Assembly (NCBI GenBank): GCA_903910385.1
Contig: CAIVZM010000029.1
Location: 62,001 to 126,000, forward strand
Direction: 5' to 3'
Origin: an uncultured Armatimonadota bacterium
GTDB taxonomy: Bacteria; Armatimonadota; Armatimonadia; Armatimonadales; Armatimonadaceae
Length of the DNA stretch: 64,000 bases
Every line of letters starts with the position of its first letter. Positions within the stretch are counted from its first letter, which is position 1. Of this stretch, positions 61,737-64,000 are shown in pieces. The notes under the pieces are model-generated. The model saw only the letters and a program-made list of their open reading frames with translations, was not told the DNA's origin and ran no database searches. Position numbers and translations under genes: made by a program.

Positions 61737-63158
61737 TTATTTGACAGGCGGCGTATATACCCGAAGAGCGCGAAGCGTTCGTCGGGCGTCGCTAGTAGCG
61801 GTCAGAGTCAGAATGTGATGGGCATTGGGGATTCCCTGCGCCAATGTAGTGGCATTCTCCCGAGAGGGATCGAGCGTCGTTGGCGGTGTGTAGGAATCGG
61901 TGGCAATCGGGTAGGCTTTCCACTTGATTTCGTAGCCGACCGGGATAGCGCCATTGCGGAAGTAGTCCATCGGGTCGATCCTGACGCGCCCGGAGTTTGA
62001 GACGAACAATTTGTCGCTTTCTCCGCTACCATCCTGTCCGGTGACTGAACCGGAAACGTCGAACTTCCAGGCGGACGAATCGGCGTTCACGGAAGTGATT
62101 TTAAGCGTCCACTCTTCAGCGATAACCGGTTTGTCGTGTTCGATGCGTTTGATGAACAGCGGCGACCAGGGGCCGGGTTGCGGGCGTGTGATGGCATAGG
62201 CATCCGGACGCTCGGTCGGTTTTTTGCCATCCAGCATGATGGTCACCGGTTTGAGGGACTGAGTCGCTTTCGGCATTCTGGCTATCGCGACAGCATCCGG
62301 TAAAACATCTACCCGGTTACCGTCAAAATCCAGCGTCAGCGTATCTCCCTGCCATTTTATATCTTTTCCAATTATGTAATTCTTGATATTCTTTGCATCC
62401 GGCGCCGGCAGTTCGGGGCGGTAAACCAGATACCGACTGACTAACTGCGCCATCAGGTAGTTGCCCCAATCATTCAGATGGACGCCATCCTTGAGTAACT
62501 GCTTCGGTTCTGCCTTATTCGCTTTGAGGTACTCCAGCCAGGAACCGCGTACATCATCAAGACCACAACCATACTTCTGTGCGGTCTGTGGCAGAAACTG
62601 ATTGTTCATGAAATCCGTCCACCACTCGCCCTTGTCTTTATTTGCATCCTGAATAGCGGGAGGCCAGGCGGTGATATGGTCTTTCTGCATCAAAACTTCG
62701 GCAGTGGTGCGGGAACGAATATTACGGATAATTTCCTCATATTGCTGATTCGCGCCGTAGACATGGAAGATCACCAGATCAGGATAGAACGGATATAAAT
62801 CGTGTTCGGCGGGACGGATAAGCCATTGCGATGCAAAACCGCCAATGGCGCGGTTTTCAATTTCCAGGTCTGCATTGGGGAAACGTTTGCGCAAATCATC
62901 GGCGACCTGCTTCGACCATTCCTGTTCGGTAATGCTCTGCCCGTAAAACAGAACACGCACATGGTTGCGCTTTGTCGGCGTACTGGTCGCCAGCAGATTC
63001 ATGGTGCGCTGGATTTTTTGACCGAGATTCTGGGCGTCGCTGGCAGGTGTGGGAGCAGGATACACGGCATTATCTTTCGCAAATAGGGGATACGTCACGA
63101 ACATCAATCCCAGAGCGAAAACGCTCCCAATAATCCGGTATGAGGGCGCAGATTTCAT
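61737..63158 (-). CDS. Secreted SGNH/GDSL hydrolase, 473 aa
   Basis: A signal peptide (GSVFALGLMFVTYPLFA) leads to an SGNH domain: VRVLFYGQSITEQEWSK (block I), ENRAIGGFASQW (block II), VIFHVYGANQQYEEII (block III, in the GxN position) and LLKDGVHLNDWGNYLMAQL (block V Asp-His). The last 190 residues form a β-domain. It may be a carbohydrate esterase. Its stop is 3 bases from the end of the broken VapC, convergent. Confidence 0.9.
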   Translation of the reverse strand: MKSAPSYRIIGSVFALGLMFVTYPLFAKDNAVYPAPTPASDAQNLGQKIQRTMNLLATSTPTKRNHVRVLFYGQSITEQEWSKQVADDLRKRFPNADLEIENRAIGGFASQWLIRPAEHDLYPFYPDLVIFHVYGANQQYEEIIRNIRSRTTAEVLMQKDHITAWPPAIQDANKDKGEWWTDFMNNQFLPQTAQKYGCGLDDVRGSWLEYLKANKAEPKQLLKDGVHLNDWGNYLMAQLVSRYLVYRPELPAPDAKNIKNYIIGKDIKWQGDTLTLDFDGNRVDVLPDAVAIARMPKATQSLKPVTIMLDGKKPTERPDAYAITRPQPGPWSPLFIKRIEHDKPVIAEEWTLKITSVNADSSAWKFDVSGSVTGQDGSGESDKLFVSNSGRVRIDPMDYFRNGAIPVGYEIKWKAYPIATDSYTPPTTLDPSRENATTLAQGIPNAHHILTLTATSDARRTLRALRVYTPPVK

Positions 63159-63264
63159 TTTTTGTCTCCGTTATTGTTATGCGAATATGATTTCGCGAAG
63201 TGTGTCAAAAATCCTCCGCACTTTATTTCCCTGTTTCGCCTGAGAAGATGGTTCGGAAAATAAA

Positions 63265-63297
63265 TGCGCCGCATCACCCGTAAGGCAATGCGGCGCA
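63265..63297 (-). terminator. Terminator of last PEP-CTERM gene
   Basis: A 10-bp stem TGCGCCGCAT with ATGCGGCGCA and a 13-base loop is followed on the minus strand by a TTATTTT run. Confidence 0.8.
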
Positions 63298-63344
63298 GCA
63301 TTATGGTAGTCGCCGGAACTATACCGACTCAATAAGAGAGAGTA

Positions 63345-63983
63345 TTATCGACACTTTTTTCGGAGGGTCAACACGCCGCATCCCAGGCTCAGGAGAGCGT
63401 ACCCGATCATGCCGGGTTCCGGCGCAGCGGCGGCAAGAAAGGGTGTTCGCGGCGCCTGTGCGATATCGGTATTAAAATCATTGACCCAGCGCCATCCCTG
63501 CCAGGAAGACCCGGAAAGTTCGTTCTGGGTAAAGACCGGCGTGTCGCTGAGGATAACGCTGTCCGAACCGAACTGTGAGCTTGTCCAGTTCTTGCCATCA
63601 ATGCCCAGCCACAGATTCCAGTACCCGTTGGGATTGGTGTCGGAGGATTGATTCCTCCCATTATAGCCAATGGTCTGAACTGCGTATCCGAGACCGGGAA
63701 AAACGACGCCGTCTTGCTGAAAGCCCTTCGGACCGGTCAAAGCAGACTGCAGGGCGAGCAGGAAGTCCGTCCCAGTCTTCGTCCCTTCATAGTTCCAGGC
63801 GAAGGCGTAGGTCTCAGGTTTGGCGCCGGAATCATCAAAGTCCAGGACAAAATAACCGACTTTGCTGGTTGAAGTCCTGTCGCCGATAGTAGTGGTAATC
63901 AGCGGTTGCGAATAGCCGATACGTATCGCCAGAAATACCGCCGAAAGAGCAATCATCAAACGAAAAAGTGAGCGCATCATCAT
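63345..63983 (-). CDS. PEP-CTERM exported protein, 212 aa
   Basis: A signal peptide (LFRLMIALSAVFLAIRIGYS) precedes a β-rich domain resembling small adhesin or DUF4430-like folds (YFVLDFDDSGAKPETYAFAW, WNLWLGIDGKNWTSSQFG). A C-terminal PEP-CTERM tail follows (PEPGMIGYALLSLGCGV then RKKCR). It is destined for exosortase processing and the cell surface, like the other PEP-CTERM gene at 29.7 kb. The ATG at 63983 follows GGAAAGATT. Confidence 0.85.
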   Translation of the reverse strand: MMMRSLFRLMIALSAVFLAIRIGYSQPLITTTIGDRTSTSKVGYFVLDFDDSGAKPETYAFAWNYEGTKTGTDFLLALQSALTGPKGFQQDGVVFPGLGYAVQTIGYNGRNQSSDTNPNGYWNLWLGIDGKNWTSSQFGSDSVILSDTPVFTQNELSGSSWQGWRWVNDFNTDIAQAPRTPFLAAAAPEPGMIGYALLSLGCGVLTLRKKCR

Positions 63984-64000
63984 AATCTTTCCGCCGGGAA

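Noticed and set aside
1-64000. tRNA, rRNA or riboswitch genes
   Set aside because: No cloverleaf-like segment, rRNA segment or recognisable riboswitch core was seen by eye; a covariance-model search (tRNAscan-SE, Infernal with Rfam) would be decisive.

Overview
The window comes from a free-living bacterium of moderately high GC. Several traits together point to Armatimonadota or a close relative: PEP-CTERM sorting tails, a DUF1559-type pseudopilin, futalosine-pathway menaquinone genes, several carbohydrate-active enzymes, a DUF937 protein, TTG/GTG starts and apparently leaderless starts. This placement is inferred from gene content only, as no rRNA is present. No tRNA, CRISPR array, transposase or integrase was recognised.

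Layout. 0-7.3 kb holds priA, a HigBA toxin-antitoxin pair with a truncated antitoxin, a small membrane protein and groES-groEL. 7.5-15.4 kb holds an ADP-ribosylglycohydrolase overlapping mqnB and mqnD, then PspA-like, thioredoxin-lipoprotein, DUF937 and amidase genes. 15.4-19.7 kb is a phnD-phnC-phnE-phnE importer operon coupled to an HD phosphohydrolase. 20-37 kb is mostly housekeeping and envelope genes: fdhD, a DUF4832 protein, a K+ channel, RNase Z, dUTPase, a cytoplasmic GAF-PAS histidine kinase, PEP-CTERM and BsuPI-domain proteins, mazG, a PPIase lipoprotein and an RNase II-type enzyme.

37.4-43.1 kb is an arabinan-use operon: GH51 arabinofuranosidase, sugar-binding lipoprotein, two permeases and a GH43 arabinanase. 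Its likely regulator, a GntR-type DNA-binding domain fused to a LacI-type sensor domain, lies at 47.2-48.3 kb. Between them sits about 4.1 kb of Rhs debris: orphan Rhs core tips, a lytic-transglycosylase-like Rhs toxin and several AT-richer immunity candidates. 48.4-50.4 kb holds a GNAT gene whose 3' end is split from a second copy by a small HNH-nuclease module. 50.4-57 kb holds dacB, then a DUF1559 pseudopilin, a TPR protein, a CRTAC1-like protein and a tiny membrane protein. 57-64 kb holds two SGNH hydrolases, a six-hairpin glycosidase, a broken VapBC pair and a PEP-CTERM protein.

Two patterns stand out. First, an identical 18-bp sequence (ACCAATTGGCGCCAGTAT) fills the -35/-10 spacer of both the arabinofuranosidase and the pseudopilin promoter, and a near-identical copy overlaps the promoter and start codon of the GntR/LacI gene. 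This suggests one regulon linking arabinan use to a pseudopilin-led operon. Second, three accessory modules (Rhs debris, HNH module, VapBC) each lie at the 3' end of a gene, with a second full or decayed copy of that 3' end on the far side: 40/40 bp for HNH, about 73/85 bp for Rhs, and a weaker match for VapBC. This suggests a repeated acquisition route that duplicates gene 3' ends.
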